From positions 1 to 64,000 of the forward strand of contig JAJDVY010000020.1 in NCBI GenBank assembly GCA_022825885.1: a DNA stretch of 64,000 nt, given 5' to 3'. The notes beneath the pieces were generated by a model. That model had not been told where the DNA came from. It did no database searches and saw only the letters and a list, made by a program, of their open reading frames with translations. Below, piece after piece: positions 25,252 to 34,349 of this stretch. Position 1 is the first letter of the stretch. The number at the start of each line of letters is the position of its first letter. The DNA is from Nitrospirales bacterium. GTDB lineage: Bacteria; Nitrospirota; Nitrospiria; Nitrospirales; UBA8639. Both the position numbers and the translations under genes were made by a program.

Positions 25252-26346
25252 TCAGTACCCCGCCTCGGTGTGAGCGGTGGGGTTGATCTGCCAGAGGCTC
25301 CAATCCACGGCTTCTCGAAGTTCCTGCATGAGTGGATCGTTTGAACGGTCGGTCCATGCCTTGAGGGCGAGTTGTTCCAGCAGTTCGACCGACTGGAAAT
25401 CCGGCGTTTTCCCGATGGCTCTCACGATTTCCGTCTGCACACGAAGGTGGACGTCGGGTGCTTGCATCATGGCCAGGAGGGGCGGCAGGATTCCGACGTT
25501 GCCGCTGTGGGCTCCGATTTCCCCAAGTGCTTCCGCTGCCGCGGCCTGAATGTCCACCGATGGACCGGATAAAAGATCCAACAGGGTTGGAATGGCAGGT
25601 TCGCCCATGGCCCCCAAGGCGATTGTGGCGGGGACGGCGAAGTCGACTTCGGTTCGAATCTGTAGAAGGGCCTGCAGCATGGCCTCTCCCGGTACATGGC
25701 CGGCGAGCGAGAGGATTTTGAATCTTGTGGCCTTGTCAGTTTGGACGTCGGTCAAAAGGGAAGACAGCCGCTTGGCTTGTTTCCATTCCGCTGCAAGGTC
25801 AAGCGGGAAGTCACTGTCCCGCAATGCTTGGCTGAGGTGCTGCAACGCGAATTGGCCTGCATCGTCGTGTCCGGCGGCTTTGGCCGCCTCCCATGCGTTT
25901 TCAAAAGCAGTCCGGACCTCATATTGCCAAGGCCCTTTTTGGCCATCGAACAAGTAACTCAACTGGCAGGCCGGTCCTTTCCAATTTCGAGAAGGGGCTC
26001 CCGGCTGCTGGATCTCTCCATCGGATTTCCTGACTCCCCCCCACGGCTTTCGCTCATCGCACTTCACTTTCAACGCGACGTCATGCGGCTCGCTCTTTGT
26101 CGTGATGACCGTGAATCCGGCTGCGGTCAGCCGGTCGGCGACTGCTTTTCCGATAAGGGTCGGGTCGACCAAGCCCTTTTCCGTCAGCGCGACCGCTTGC
26201 ACGAAAATGGTTTTGACTCGTTGAAGGTGAGATTTCTGCTGGGGGGTGAAGAGAATCCGTTCGGCTGAAACGGGTTGCGCAACGTAACAGGTTCCCAACA
26301 GGAAAAGACCGATGATCCAGGACAACGTGATAGGCATGCTCGGCAT
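25252..26346 (-). CDS. Exported HEAT-repeat protein
   Basis: The protein has 364 residues. A signal peptide (ITLSWIIGLFLLGTCYVAQP, cleavage near VSAE) precedes a globular domain of about 170 residues. The C-terminal half has HEAT-like repeats such as PATIALGAMGEPAIPTLLDL and AAAEALGEIGAHSGNVGILP. HEAT repeats mediate protein contacts; the periplasmic partner is unknown. ATG codons at 26346 and 26337 are both possible. It converges on tRNA-Arg with almost no gap. Confidence 0.75.
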   Translation of the reverse strand: MPSMPITLSWIIGLFLLGTCYVAQPVSAERILFTPQQKSHLQRVKTIFVQAVALTEKGLVDPTLIGKAVADRLTAAGFTVITTKSEPHDVALKVKCDERKPWGGVRKSDGEIQQPGAPSRNWKGPACQLSYLFDGQKGPWQYEVRTAFENAWEAAKAAGHDDAGQFALQHLSQALRDSDFPLDLAAEWKQAKRLSSLLTDVQTDKATRFKILSLAGHVPGEAMLQALLQIRTEVDFAVPATIALGAMGEPAIPTLLDLLSGPSVDIQAAAAEALGEIGAHSGNVGILPPLLAMMQAPDVHLRVQTEIVRAIGKTPDFQSVELLEQLALKAWTDRSNDPLMQELREAVDWSLWQINPTAHTEAGY

Positions 26347-26438
26347 GCTCCGTTTGGAGATTCAGGACGAAGGTTAAGTCATCCGTATATCAAGGAGAAC
26401 GGGCGGAAAGCAAGGGAGGGGAGATAGTCCGAGGGGGA

Positions 26439-26999
26439 CTACGGTTTGCGGTTCCGGGATTGAGCTTGACGGCGAGGTTTGATCAGGGACCGGTCGGCGC
26501 GCCGGGATGATTGGCGAATTCCCCGGCTCAGGGGACTCGCCAGGGCCAGGATGCACTCAAGTCGCGGGTTGTCACGGTCCAGGGTTTTATACAGGTGGAT
26601 TTCCATGATGCGATTGTCATTGAGGCTCATCGCTTCACAGAGGGCGTCTTGAGCGATTTTCAATCCACCGTCAATATCCCGTCGCAGCAGTGTCGGAAAG
26701 TAAAAATGGATGGTCAGTGTCAGGAAATGTTCCTGCGTCTTCTGCAAGAATGCGGGCCATTCGGAGGAAGAGGAGGCCGTCATGAGTAATTGGCCGACCG
26801 TGACCTTGTAGCGACGCCCCGTTGCGGACAACACGCGGCGCCCGTTGACCGTGGCATATTGGCGGTTGATGCTGGGGGGAAGGGGCAGGGTCAGCGAAAG
26901 GGCGTTGTCAGTCAGGGAAAAAAACGTGCCCTGCAAGACGGCTTCGGTCGAGTGGCGAGGCCACTTGGGTTTTTTCCGAGATTCCGGGGAAGCGTTCAT
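26439..26999 (-). CDS. RusA-like Holliday-junction resolvase family protein
   Basis: The protein has about 186 residues from ATG 26999; the frame is open to a TTG at 27137, so the N-terminus is uncertain. The RusA pattern is clear: LPLPPSINRQYATVNGRRVL near the start and RRDIDGGLKIAQDALCEAMS, with the Asp pair that binds metal in RusA, followed by NDNRIMEIHLYK. RusA enzymes resolve Holliday junctions and are usually prophage-borne, but no phage genes are near here. The C-terminus is a basic tail (RRADRSLIKPRRQAQSRNRK) that could bind DNA. Confidence 0.75.
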   Translation of the reverse strand: MNASPESRKKPKWPRHSTEAVLQGTFFSLTDNALSLTLPLPPSINRQYATVNGRRVLSATGRRYKVTVGQLLMTASSSSEWPAFLQKTQEHFLTLTIHFYFPTLLRRDIDGGLKIAQDALCEAMSLNDNRIMEIHLYKTLDRDNPRLECILALASPLSRGIRQSSRRADRSLIKPRRQAQSRNRKP

Positions 27000-27169
27000 G
27001 GCCGTGTCCCGCACAAAGTGAGCGATGGAGGCGCCGGCTGACTCCCCGCGACGGTTTTTCAGCACGTATTGAGGCAGGCTTACCGGTCGGTCCGACGGGG
27101 CGCGGCGACGTTTCACGGGGTATTTGCAGAAGTTCAAACGGGCGCTTGGAATATATGGGCCCCGGCGGC

Positions 27170-27604
27170 CTACAGCAGGTTGAGCATTTTACCGAGGTTT
27201 TCTTCCAATTGCTCATCACGCTTCATGAGGTAGCGACGCCATTCGGAAGGGTTCCAGATTTCCAAACGGTGAAACATGCCCACGAGCACGATTTCCAGGT
27301 CGTCTTCAAGCGGGATGGTTTTTCTCAGCCGCCCGGGTATGAGGACCCGGCCGGTTTTGTCGATTTCAGAAGACGCGGCTTCCGCCACGACATAGTGCAT
27401 GAAGAGCCGGCTTTGATCTTCATCGAACGTTTCTTTGACGCGAGCGAGGACTTTTTCCCATTCTTGCACCGAGTAGGCTGACAACGGAAGATCCTGCCCT
27501 TTGACGAAAATCGCGCGGTCTCCTTCTATTTGCTCGCGCAATGGGGTCGGGACGATGAATCGCCCCTTTTCGTCAAGTTTACAGTGATATTGTCCGGCAA
27601 ACAT
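27170..27604 (-). CDS. mraZ: MraZ family transcriptional regulator
   Basis: The protein has 144 residues. The ATG at 27604 follows AAAGGG at a good distance. It contains two SpoVT/AbrB-like MraZ repeats, GQYHCKLDEKGRFIVPTPLR and SSEIDKTGRVLIPGRLRKTI. MraZ normally heads the division/cell-wall cluster and represses it. Here rsmH and ftsL do not follow; a RusA-like gene does, so this is an orphan copy or a displaced mraZ. A TTGACA box lies upstream at about 27690. Confidence 0.88.
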   Translation of the reverse strand: MFAGQYHCKLDEKGRFIVPTPLREQIEGDRAIFVKGQDLPLSAYSVQEWEKVLARVKETFDEDQSRLFMHYVVAEAASSEIDKTGRVLIPGRLRKTIPLEDDLEIVLVGMFHRLEIWNPSEWRRYLMKRDEQLEENLGKMLNLL

Positions 27605-27710
27605 GGCAAATGCCCTTTCCAATGGCCGTGGATGGGATATGAGCACGAATCCTCAGGTGTTTAGACTAGATAAAACCATCTACAATGTCAAGCAGTTCTT
27701 TGCGCGTGGC

Positions 27711-28451
27711 TCACTGGTCATGGGCGCTCATCCTGGCCAGGGTTTGAACGTAGACGGCCTGTGCGCCGGCTTTTCTGAGCGCCTTGGCGCATTCATTGAC
27801 CGTGGCACCCGTGGTGAAGACGTCGTCCACAAGCAGCGTGGTTTTTCCCTCAACGGCAGAAGGAGCCGCCACGACAAAACATTTTCGAAGATTTTTCAGA
27901 CGTTCTCTTCGCGTGAGGGACGTTTGGGGAAGGGTGGGCTTCGTCCGCCTGAGCACGTCGATGAGAACGGGGAGCTTCCATTGTTGCCCCAAATGGTGGG
28001 CCAACAGGAGCGCCTGATTATATTCCCGTTCGCGGAGGCGGTCGGGGTGTAACGGGACAGCGATCAGGACGTCGACGTTCGTGGGGCCAGGGTGGGTGAG
28101 GGTGATCAGACGAGCCAAGGCCGGGGCCAACTGAGTCTTGCCACGGTACTTCAAGAGTCCGATGGCTTCCTTCAATGGGGATTGGTAGGCATAAGGCGTC
28201 CAGGCCCGGTGATAGGCCGGCGGGTGTTTTCGACACGGTCCGCACAGGTGTTCGGGACTATGAGTCAGCGCGTGCGGAGAAGAAAAGGGATGCGCACAGC
28301 GAGGGCAACGCGGCGAGAGGACCGGGGTAATCTGGTTCCAGCAGCGTTGGCAAAAAAAAGGAACGGGGTCGTCATCCAGGGCATGGTCGCACGTCCGGCA
28401 ATTCATGGGAAACACGGTATGGAGGAGTCGGCGAACCAATCCGGCAGTCAT
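27711..28451 (-). CDS. comF: ComF family phosphoribosyltransferase-like protein
   Basis: The protein has about 246 residues. N-terminal zinc-binding cysteines (MNCRTCDHAL, FCQRCW, CPRCAHPF) are followed by the PRTase core: LIAVPLHPDRLREREYNQAL and the PRPP loop LLVDDVFTTGATVNECA. ComF proteins act in natural transformation in Bacillus and Haemophilus, probably helping DNA entry in the cytoplasm. Upstream in-frame starts reach 28511; I prefer 28451 because the family usually begins close to the RRLL.FP motif. No other competence genes are near. Confidence 0.87.
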   Translation of the reverse strand: MTAGLVRRLLHTVFPMNCRTCDHALDDDPVPFFCQRCWNQITPVLSPRCPRCAHPFSSPHALTHSPEHLCGPCRKHPPAYHRAWTPYAYQSPLKEAIGLLKYRGKTQLAPALARLITLTHPGPTNVDVLIAVPLHPDRLREREYNQALLLAHHLGQQWKLPVLIDVLRRTKPTLPQTSLTRRERLKNLRKCFVVAAPSAVEGKTTLLVDDVFTTGATVNECAKALRKAGAQAVYVQTLARMSAHDQ

Positions 28452-28609
28452 ATGTTTCGAGGTCCGGGACGTGGACAGTATGCTCTGGTGGCCACGGAAA
28501 TGACCCTGCATTCCGTCAGACCGCGTTGTTGGGCGTTTCCATCATGTGCTATACGGAATCGTTATGACAAGGTCGCCGTCACACGCTCGCGGTGTCGAGA
28601 GAGGTATCG

Positions 28610-29305
28610 GTGTCTACGATCACCTTGGATCGTGTCTGCAAAGTCTATGAACGGGGCAGCGTCACGGTCTCCGTGCTCCGGGACGCGGACCTCCACGTTG
28701 CCTCCGGAGAGTTTTGTGTGATCATGGGCCCGAGCGGAAGCGGGAAAAGCACGCTTCTGAATTTGGTTGCGGGTCTCGATTCCGTGACGTCCGGGTTCAT
28801 TCGGCTCGATGATCAGCCCACGCACGCGTTTTCCGACGCGGAGTGGACCCGGTATCGACGGGAGATGATCGGCATGGTCTTTCAGGCGTTCCATCTCGTG
28901 CCCGGGTTGACGGCCGCCGAAAACGTCGGGTTGCCCTTACGGCTCCGGAAGACGTCGTCGGCAGTTATTCAAGAACGCGTGGCGGAAACGCTCGAGCGGG
29001 TTGGGGTTTCCCATCGGGCCCGGCATCGACCCTGGGAATTATCGGGTGGCGAACAACAACGCGTGGCCTTGGCCCGCGCTCTCGTCCATCGACCGCGTAT
29101 CCTGTTGGCGGACGAACCCACCGGAAACCTCGACTCCCGGACTGCCAAAGAGATCGTGGCGCTGATCAGGGACGTATCCAAAGAAGCCTCACAGACCGTC
29201 GTTTTCGTCACCCACTCGGAATCCGCCGCCCGGGTCGGCGATCACGTGTACGAACTCAATGGCGGGCAATTCTATCCGATGTCCCATGTCCCCGGAACGA
29301 CGTGA
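28610..29305 (+). CDS. ABC transporter ATP-binding protein (LolD/MacB-type)
   Basis: The protein has 231 residues from GTG 28610, preferred over GTG 28592 because AGAGG sits 6 nt upstream. Walker A GPSGSGKST, signature LSGGEQQR, Walker B ILLADEP and the H-loop VTHS are all present. The sequence is typical of ATPases paired with FtsX-like permeases (LolCDE, MacB, YknY). The matching FtsX-type permease lies 2.3 kb downstream (31585-34215), separated by pyrD, a cation exporter and an opposing regulator. The likely role is mechanotransmission or lipoprotein/peptide export. Confidence 0.88.
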   Translation: MSTITLDRVCKVYERGSVTVSVLRDADLHVASGEFCVIMGPSGSGKSTLLNLVAGLDSVTSGFIRLDDQPTHAFSDAEWTRYRREMIGMVFQAFHLVPGLTAAENVGLPLRLRKTSSAVIQERVAETLERVGVSHRARHRPWELSGGEQQRVALARALVHRPRILLADEPTGNLDSRTAKEIVALIRDVSKEASQTVVFVTHSESAARVGDHVYELNGGQFYPMSHVPGTT

Positions 29306-29306
29306 G

Positions 29307-30233
29307 ATGGATCTTTCAACCACGATTGCCAACGTCCGTTTTCCAACCTGTCTGATGAATGCCTCGGGAGCCTTGTGCGTCACCAGGGACGAACTGGAGT
29401 CCTTGGGCCGGAGCCGGAGCGGAGCGATCGTCACCAAGTCCATGACGCCGGCGTTTCGGCAGGGCAACCCGGAGCCGCGGTATTACAGCTTTTCCGGGGG
29501 GTCCATCAATTCCATGGGGCTGCCCAATCTCGGCTATCCGGCCTACGCCGCCATCATCCCGACCCTTCGGCGGTTCGGGAAACCCATCATTGCAAGCGTG
29601 GCCGGGCTGAGCCCTCCGGATTTTCTCGAAGCGGCCCGAGCGGTCACGGCCGTTTTGCCCGACCTCATCGAGGTCAATCTCTCCTGCCCGAATATCCCGG
29701 GAAAGCCGCAGATCGGCTATGACGTGGAGGCCTCCCGCGCGTTACTCCTGCAATTGAAGGACATCATCACCGTGCCGATGGGCGTCAAACTTCCTCCGTA
29801 TTTCGATCCGGTGCATCATAAGGCCACGGCCCGTATGTTACAGGACGTTGGGGTTGATTTTCTGTCGCTGATCAATTCCGTGGGAAACGGGTTGGTGGTC
29901 GACCCGGACCGGGAACGCGTGGTGATCAAGCCCAAAGGCGGGTTCGGGGGGCTCGGGGGGCCTATGATCAAACCCGTGGCCCTGGCTAACGTGCGGGCCT
30001 TCTGGAAGTTGTTTGACGGCCGGATGCCCATTATCGGGACCGGAGGGGTCGTCTCGGGAACGGACGCATTCGAACATATTCTATGCGGGGCGTCCGCCGT
30101 GCAAATCGGAACGGCCCTCGTTGATGAGGGTGCCGAAGTTTTTCAACGGCTGGAAAAGGAACTCGGCGAACTCCTGCAACGAAAAGGCTATGCCTCCCTC
30201 TCGGCCTGTCGCGGAACGTTACAGGAACTCTGA
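29307..30233 (+). CDS. pyrD: Class 1 dihydroorotate dehydrogenase family protein
   Basis: The protein has 308 residues from ATG 29307, right after the ABC ATPase stop. The FMN-dependent beta-barrel shows ASGALCVTRDE, SGGSINSMGLPNLGY, VNLSCPN (with the class 1 catalytic-loop Cys region) and GGPMIKPVALANV, then IIGTGGVVSGTDAFEHILCG. The GGPMIKPVAL form resembles fumarate-using class 1A enzymes; no PyrK electron-transfer subunit is nearby. It would oxidise dihydroorotate to orotate in pyrimidine synthesis. Confidence 0.88.
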   Translation: MDLSTTIANVRFPTCLMNASGALCVTRDELESLGRSRSGAIVTKSMTPAFRQGNPEPRYYSFSGGSINSMGLPNLGYPAYAAIIPTLRRFGKPIIASVAGLSPPDFLEAARAVTAVLPDLIEVNLSCPNIPGKPQIGYDVEASRALLLQLKDIITVPMGVKLPPYFDPVHHKATARMLQDVGVDFLSLINSVGNGLVVDPDRERVVIKPKGGFGGLGGPMIKPVALANVRAFWKLFDGRMPIIGTGGVVSGTDAFEHILCGASAVQIGTALVDEGAEVFQRLEKELGELLQRKGYASLSACRGTLQEL

Positions 30234-30257
30234 GTCGGTTTCGGGTAAGACGGAAGC

Positions 30258-31205
30258 ATGCATACCGACGACCTTCAGGCCTGGCAACACAGCCATACAT
30301 TCGGACAAGACCTGAAGCGTCCGGGGGAGCGGCGGACACTGATCGTCATTGCCGTCACCGGCGCCATGATGGTCGTGGAAATCGTCGCGGGAGTCCTGAC
30401 GGGATCCATGGCGTTATTGGCCGATGGTCTGCACATGGCGTCGCACGCCGGGGTCCTGAGCCTGAACGCTTTTGCGTACGTCTATGCGCGACGCCACGCA
30501 CACGACGAGGATTTCAGCTTTGGCGCTGGCAAGGTCAACGCCCTGGGCGGGTTCACCGGTGCGATCCTGCTGGCCTTGTTTGCCCTGTTGATGGTTTGGG
30601 AGAGTGTTGGCCGGCTTCTTCACCCGGTGGAGATCATCGTCAATCAAGCTATTCTCGTGGCCGTTCTCGGGTTGGCGGTCAACGGAGCCAGCGTCTTCAT
30701 TCTCCGGGTGGACGACCACCGGGATCACCACGATCTCGATGACTCCCGGCACACTCACCATGATCACAATCTGAAGTCAGCCTATTTGCACGTGCTGGCA
30801 GATGCGCTCACGTCCCTTTTGGCCATTGGGGCCCTGCTCTCCGCGAAATATCTGGGCCTGACGTGGATGGATCCGGTGGTTGGCGTTATCGGGGCCATCC
30901 TCGTGTCCAGTTGGTCGTTCGGCTTGCTGCGAACCACCAGCGGAATTCTGCTCGATAAGCAAGGGCCGGAAAGCATCCGGAACAGAATCAGGAACAGTAT
31001 CGAACAGGATGAAGACAGTAAAATCATCGACCTTCACCTGTGGTCGATCGGTCCGAATATCTATTCCGTGGTTATCGCCATTGTGGCTCACGATCCCGCC
31101 ACTCCCGTGCAATACAAGGAGCGTATTCCCAAGAATCTCGGGCTTGTCCATATCGCCATCGAGGTTCATGCATGCCCGTCAGGCGGCCGGATGGAAGGAA
31201 CATGA
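30258..31205 (+). CDS. Cation diffusion facilitator (Zn2+/Co2+/Cd2+ efflux)
   Basis: The protein has 315 residues. Its membrane spans are typical of the CDF family, with the zinc-site motif LLADGLHMASHAG (HxxxD-type). A histidine-rich cytoplasmic loop (DDHRDHHDLDDSRHTHHDHN) precedes the fifth span, and a C-terminal regulatory domain follows. It exports divalent metal in exchange for protons. GACGGAAGC precedes the ATG. It lies 24 bp after pyrD and may be co-transcribed. Confidence 0.9.
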   Translation: MHTDDLQAWQHSHTFGQDLKRPGERRTLIVIAVTGAMMVVEIVAGVLTGSMALLADGLHMASHAGVLSLNAFAYVYARRHAHDEDFSFGAGKVNALGGFTGAILLALFALLMVWESVGRLLHPVEIIVNQAILVAVLGLAVNGASVFILRVDDHRDHHDLDDSRHTHHDHNLKSAYLHVLADALTSLLAIGALLSAKYLGLTWMDPVVGVIGAILVSSWSFGLLRTTSGILLDKQGPESIRNRIRNSIEQDEDSKIIDLHLWSIGPNIYSVVIAIVAHDPATPVQYKERIPKNLGLVHIAIEVHACPSGGRMEGT

Positions 31206-31207
31206 AT

Positions 31208-31498
31208 TCAGTGGGCTTTGCCGACGGAGACGGCATTCTTGGGAATAAGCCGTAGGATCATCGCCTGCCGGAGAAGTTGGGCCACGTTTCGTACGCGGAG
31301 TCGCCGCATCAGGTTAAAGCGGTGGACTTCAACCGTCCTGACGCTGATGTTCAGTTGTTGGCCGATTTCCCGGTTCGTGTGACCTTGGGCCACGAGACGA
31401 AGAATTTCCTTTTGCCGGGCAGTCAGCGAAAGCACTTCGCCTGGGTCTTCCCTGGAATTGTTATTGCTCTCTCGAGAAGCCGATTTGACTTTGGCCAT
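31208..31498 (-). CDS. HTH-only LuxR/GerE-type regulator
   Basis: The protein has 96 residues. Almost the whole protein is a LuxR-type DNA-binding domain: LTARQKEILRLVAQGHTNRE, IGQQLNISVRTVEVHRFNLM, then RRLRVRNVAQLLRQA. There is no receiver or ligand-binding domain. It lies opposite and just after the cation exporter and divergent from the FtsX permease, so it might control either. The target is not known. Confidence 0.85.
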   Translation of the reverse strand: MAKVKSASRESNNNSREDPGEVLSLTARQKEILRLVAQGHTNREIGQQLNISVRTVEVHRFNLMRRLRVRNVAQLLRQAMILRLIPKNAVSVGKAH

Positions 31499-31584
31499 AA
31501 AAGACTCGCACCTGGTTTTTAACGAAAGTTATTAAGCGAAGTTTTCGCACGTTACCACAACTCGATTTTAGGAGACAACATTTT

Positions 31585-34215
31585 TTGGAATGGGTATTCC
31601 TATTTGGAACGTTGGCCTTGAAACATTTGACGAGCCGGCCTTTCAGAACCATGCTCACGGTGGTCGGGGTCGGCGTCGGCGTCGCGGCCGTGTTGGCTAT
31701 CTCCCTGGCGAATCAAACGGTCTTCGAATCGTTTCAGCGAGCCGTCACGCGAGTTGCCGGCGAGGCCACAATTCATATCTCAGGGGCGGAGCAGCGACTC
31801 GATGAAACCCTGGTCGAACGGATTCGCCTGCATCCTGACGTCCAGGCAGTCCATCCGTATCTCTCACAATCCGTCATCCTCGAAACGGCTGACGGGGACA
31901 CCCGATCCAGCATGGTGTGGGGCTTGGACCTGTTGGACGTACTCGGTAGGGAGACGGGCATACGGCAATCCTCCGGTGACGAGGAATTCTCGCTGGATCC
32001 CTTGCTCAGCCCGGAAGCGATTTTTGTGGATCGCGAGTTGGCGACCGGTTTGGACGTGGCCCGAGGTGATCCCGTGACGGTCCACGTCGGGCCGCGTCGA
32101 TTCGGGACCACCGTGAGCCGGATATTGACGTTTTCCGAAGATGAAACACGATGGGATTCCATGGCCATCATGGATATTGCCGCCGCCCAGGTGCACTTGC
32201 AGCGGCTCGGCCAACTCGACGGAGTGGACGTGGTGACGACGCCCGGCGTGTCCGTGGACCGCGTGATGCAGGAACTGCAAGCGGGTCTGGGGCCTTCCGT
32301 CCTGGTCAATCGTCCGTCCCAACGTGACGCCCAGGTGCAACGGATGCTCACCTCCTTTCAGTTGAACCTCACCACGCTCAGTATGGTCGGGCTCTTCGTC
32401 GGAACGTTCTTGATCTACAACGCCGTCGGATTTTCCGTTGTTCAATATCGACGGGAAATTGGGATTCTGCGAGCGATAGGCATGTTTCGCAGGCACGTCG
32501 CCCTGTTGTTTCTGGGTGAAGCGATCATGACGGGCCTTGTTGGCGGATGCCTGGGTGCCGCGTTCGGGAGTGGGCTGGCGCATTGGCTCGTGGGGCTGGA
32601 ACGGGAAACGGTTTCCGAACTCTATGGCATTGCGACGCTGGGAGAACTGCCGCTCACGTTGCCCGTGTTGTTGGGAGGAGGTCTCCTGGGCACGGCCCTG
32701 TCCGTGATCGGGGCGTTGGGTCCATGCCTTGAGGCAAGCCGGACCGCGCCGGCGTTGGCCATTGCGCCCGGACAATATGAAGCCACGCGGCATCATCATG
32801 GCCGATGGACGTTCCTGGCCGTGGGCGTGCTGGGGTTGGCCGGGCTTCTCTCCTTACCCGGCCCGGTGAACGGCCTTCCCGTGTTTGGATATGCCGCGGC
32901 CTTTTGCGTCCTGTTGGGGTGCACGCTGCTCTCTCCCTTGGGCATTCACCTGCTGGGCTTGGCGGTCTCGTCGCGATCATCCCGGATTCCCGGTTGCGTC
33001 GAGGACAAGAGCCGAAGATGGGTCTCGATGTCGGGCCTCAACCCGGGGCCCATGACTCGCCTGGCCGCGGATCAGATTGTCCGGTCTTCGGGTCGAAACA
33101 GCGTCACGCTGTCGGCTTTTATGGTCGGCATTGCGATCGTCGTGGGTGTCGGGGTGATGATCGAGAGTTTCCGGGATACCGTAGTCCACTGGATCGACCA
33201 GACTCTGATGGCGGATCTGGTGGTGACGCCGCATGAGGAAGGCTTGGAAGCCGATGCGCATGACAACGTCTTTCGCATTTCTCCGGAAATGGTCCGGCGT
33301 GCGAAGGCGGTACCGGGCGTGGCAGCCGTAGATCCCTACCGTCAGGTGCGCATCCAAGTAGGATCCACCCAAGCCTACGTCGCGGCACGCGATCTCGTCC
33401 TTCACGCGGAGCGGAGTCGATACCTGTTCCTGGACGGCGACTCCTCTCAACGGCTCCGTCAAGCCATCGATGAACAAGGCGTGGTGGTGTCGGAAGTGTT
33501 GGCCCATCGGCTGGGAATCAATGCGGGTGACGTGCTGTCTTTGCCGACCGGAGGCGGGCAAAAGGAGTTTCCCGTGGTCGGAGTCTTCTACGATTATGCG
33601 ACGGACGGCGGAAAGATTGTGCTGGACCGGTCGCTGTATGAACGATGGTGGGGTGATCGCACGTCAACGGTGTTGGCGGTGTACCTTGAGCCGAACACGA
33701 GCGTTCAACGCGTGCGGGGCGACCTGAAAAAGGCGCTCGGCCCGCTCATACCGGTGTCGATCATCAGCAACACGGAACTCAGGTCGCATATCCTCAAAAT
33801 CTTTGATCGCACGTTTCGGTTGACCTACGGGTTGGAACTCGTCACGGTGATCGTCGGCCTGTTGGGAATTATCAATACGCTCCTGACGACCGTCGTCGAA
33901 CGACAACGGGAGTTTGCCACGTTTCGTGCGATCGGCGGCAGTCGCAGGCAAGTTCGGGGATTGGTGGTCCGCGAATCGCTTTGCCTGGGTTTCCTGGGGT
34001 TGGGTCTCGGGTTGTTCGCCGGGATCCTGCTTGCCACCCTCTTGATCAGCGTGATCAACAAACAGTCCTTCGGCTGGACCATCCACATGACCATCCCCTC
34101 CAAGACCATCCTGGAAGCCTTTCTGGTCGCGGGATTTACGGGGCTCTTAGCCGGGTATCTTCCGGCTCGCTGGGCGACCCACGGCGCTATCGCCGACGGG
34201 TTACGGTACGAGTGA
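31585..34215 (+). CDS. FtsX-like ABC transporter permease, tandem-domain
   Basis: The protein has 876 residues and starts at TTG 31585, with AGGAG about 10 nt upstream. It contains two MacB/FtsX units. An N-terminal span and periplasmic domain are followed by FtsX helices (SMVGLFVGTFLIYNAVGFSV, YRREIGILRAIGMFRRHVAL). A second periplasmic domain then leads to the last FtsX block (TVIVGLLGIINTLLTTVVER, QREFATFRAIGGSRRQVRGL). The fused arrangement works with one ATPase, most likely the gene at 28610. It probably handles lipoproteins, lipids or peptides at the inner membrane. Confidence 0.87.
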   Translation: MEWVFLFGTLALKHLTSRPFRTMLTVVGVGVGVAAVLAISLANQTVFESFQRAVTRVAGEATIHISGAEQRLDETLVERIRLHPDVQAVHPYLSQSVILETADGDTRSSMVWGLDLLDVLGRETGIRQSSGDEEFSLDPLLSPEAIFVDRELATGLDVARGDPVTVHVGPRRFGTTVSRILTFSEDETRWDSMAIMDIAAAQVHLQRLGQLDGVDVVTTPGVSVDRVMQELQAGLGPSVLVNRPSQRDAQVQRMLTSFQLNLTTLSMVGLFVGTFLIYNAVGFSVVQYRREIGILRAIGMFRRHVALLFLGEAIMTGLVGGCLGAAFGSGLAHWLVGLERETVSELYGIATLGELPLTLPVLLGGGLLGTALSVIGALGPCLEASRTAPALAIAPGQYEATRHHHGRWTFLAVGVLGLAGLLSLPGPVNGLPVFGYAAAFCVLLGCTLLSPLGIHLLGLAVSSRSSRIPGCVEDKSRRWVSMSGLNPGPMTRLAADQIVRSSGRNSVTLSAFMVGIAIVVGVGVMIESFRDTVVHWIDQTLMADLVVTPHEEGLEADAHDNVFRISPEMVRRAKAVPGVAAVDPYRQVRIQVGSTQAYVAARDLVLHAERSRYLFLDGDSSQRLRQAIDEQGVVVSEVLAHRLGINAGDVLSLPTGGGQKEFPVVGVFYDYATDGGKIVLDRSLYERWWGDRTSTVLAVYLEPNTSVQRVRGDLKKALGPLIPVSIISNTELRSHILKIFDRTFRLTYGLELVTVIVGLLGIINTLLTTVVERQREFATFRAIGGSRRQVRGLVVRESLCLGFLGLGLGLFAGILLATLLISVINKQSFGWTIHMTIPSKTILEAFLVAGFTGLLAGYLPARWATHGAIADGLRYE

Positions 34216-34349
34216 GGAGAATCTAGGGACACTCCTTGCTTTAGCTGTACTTTTTTATAGAGGTTGGATAGCATAGCTTCCCTTGAGTGGCATTCTGCTT
34301 GACTTCGACCTTCAACGCGTTGTTTTGATTCAAAAGAGGGTAATGCTCG

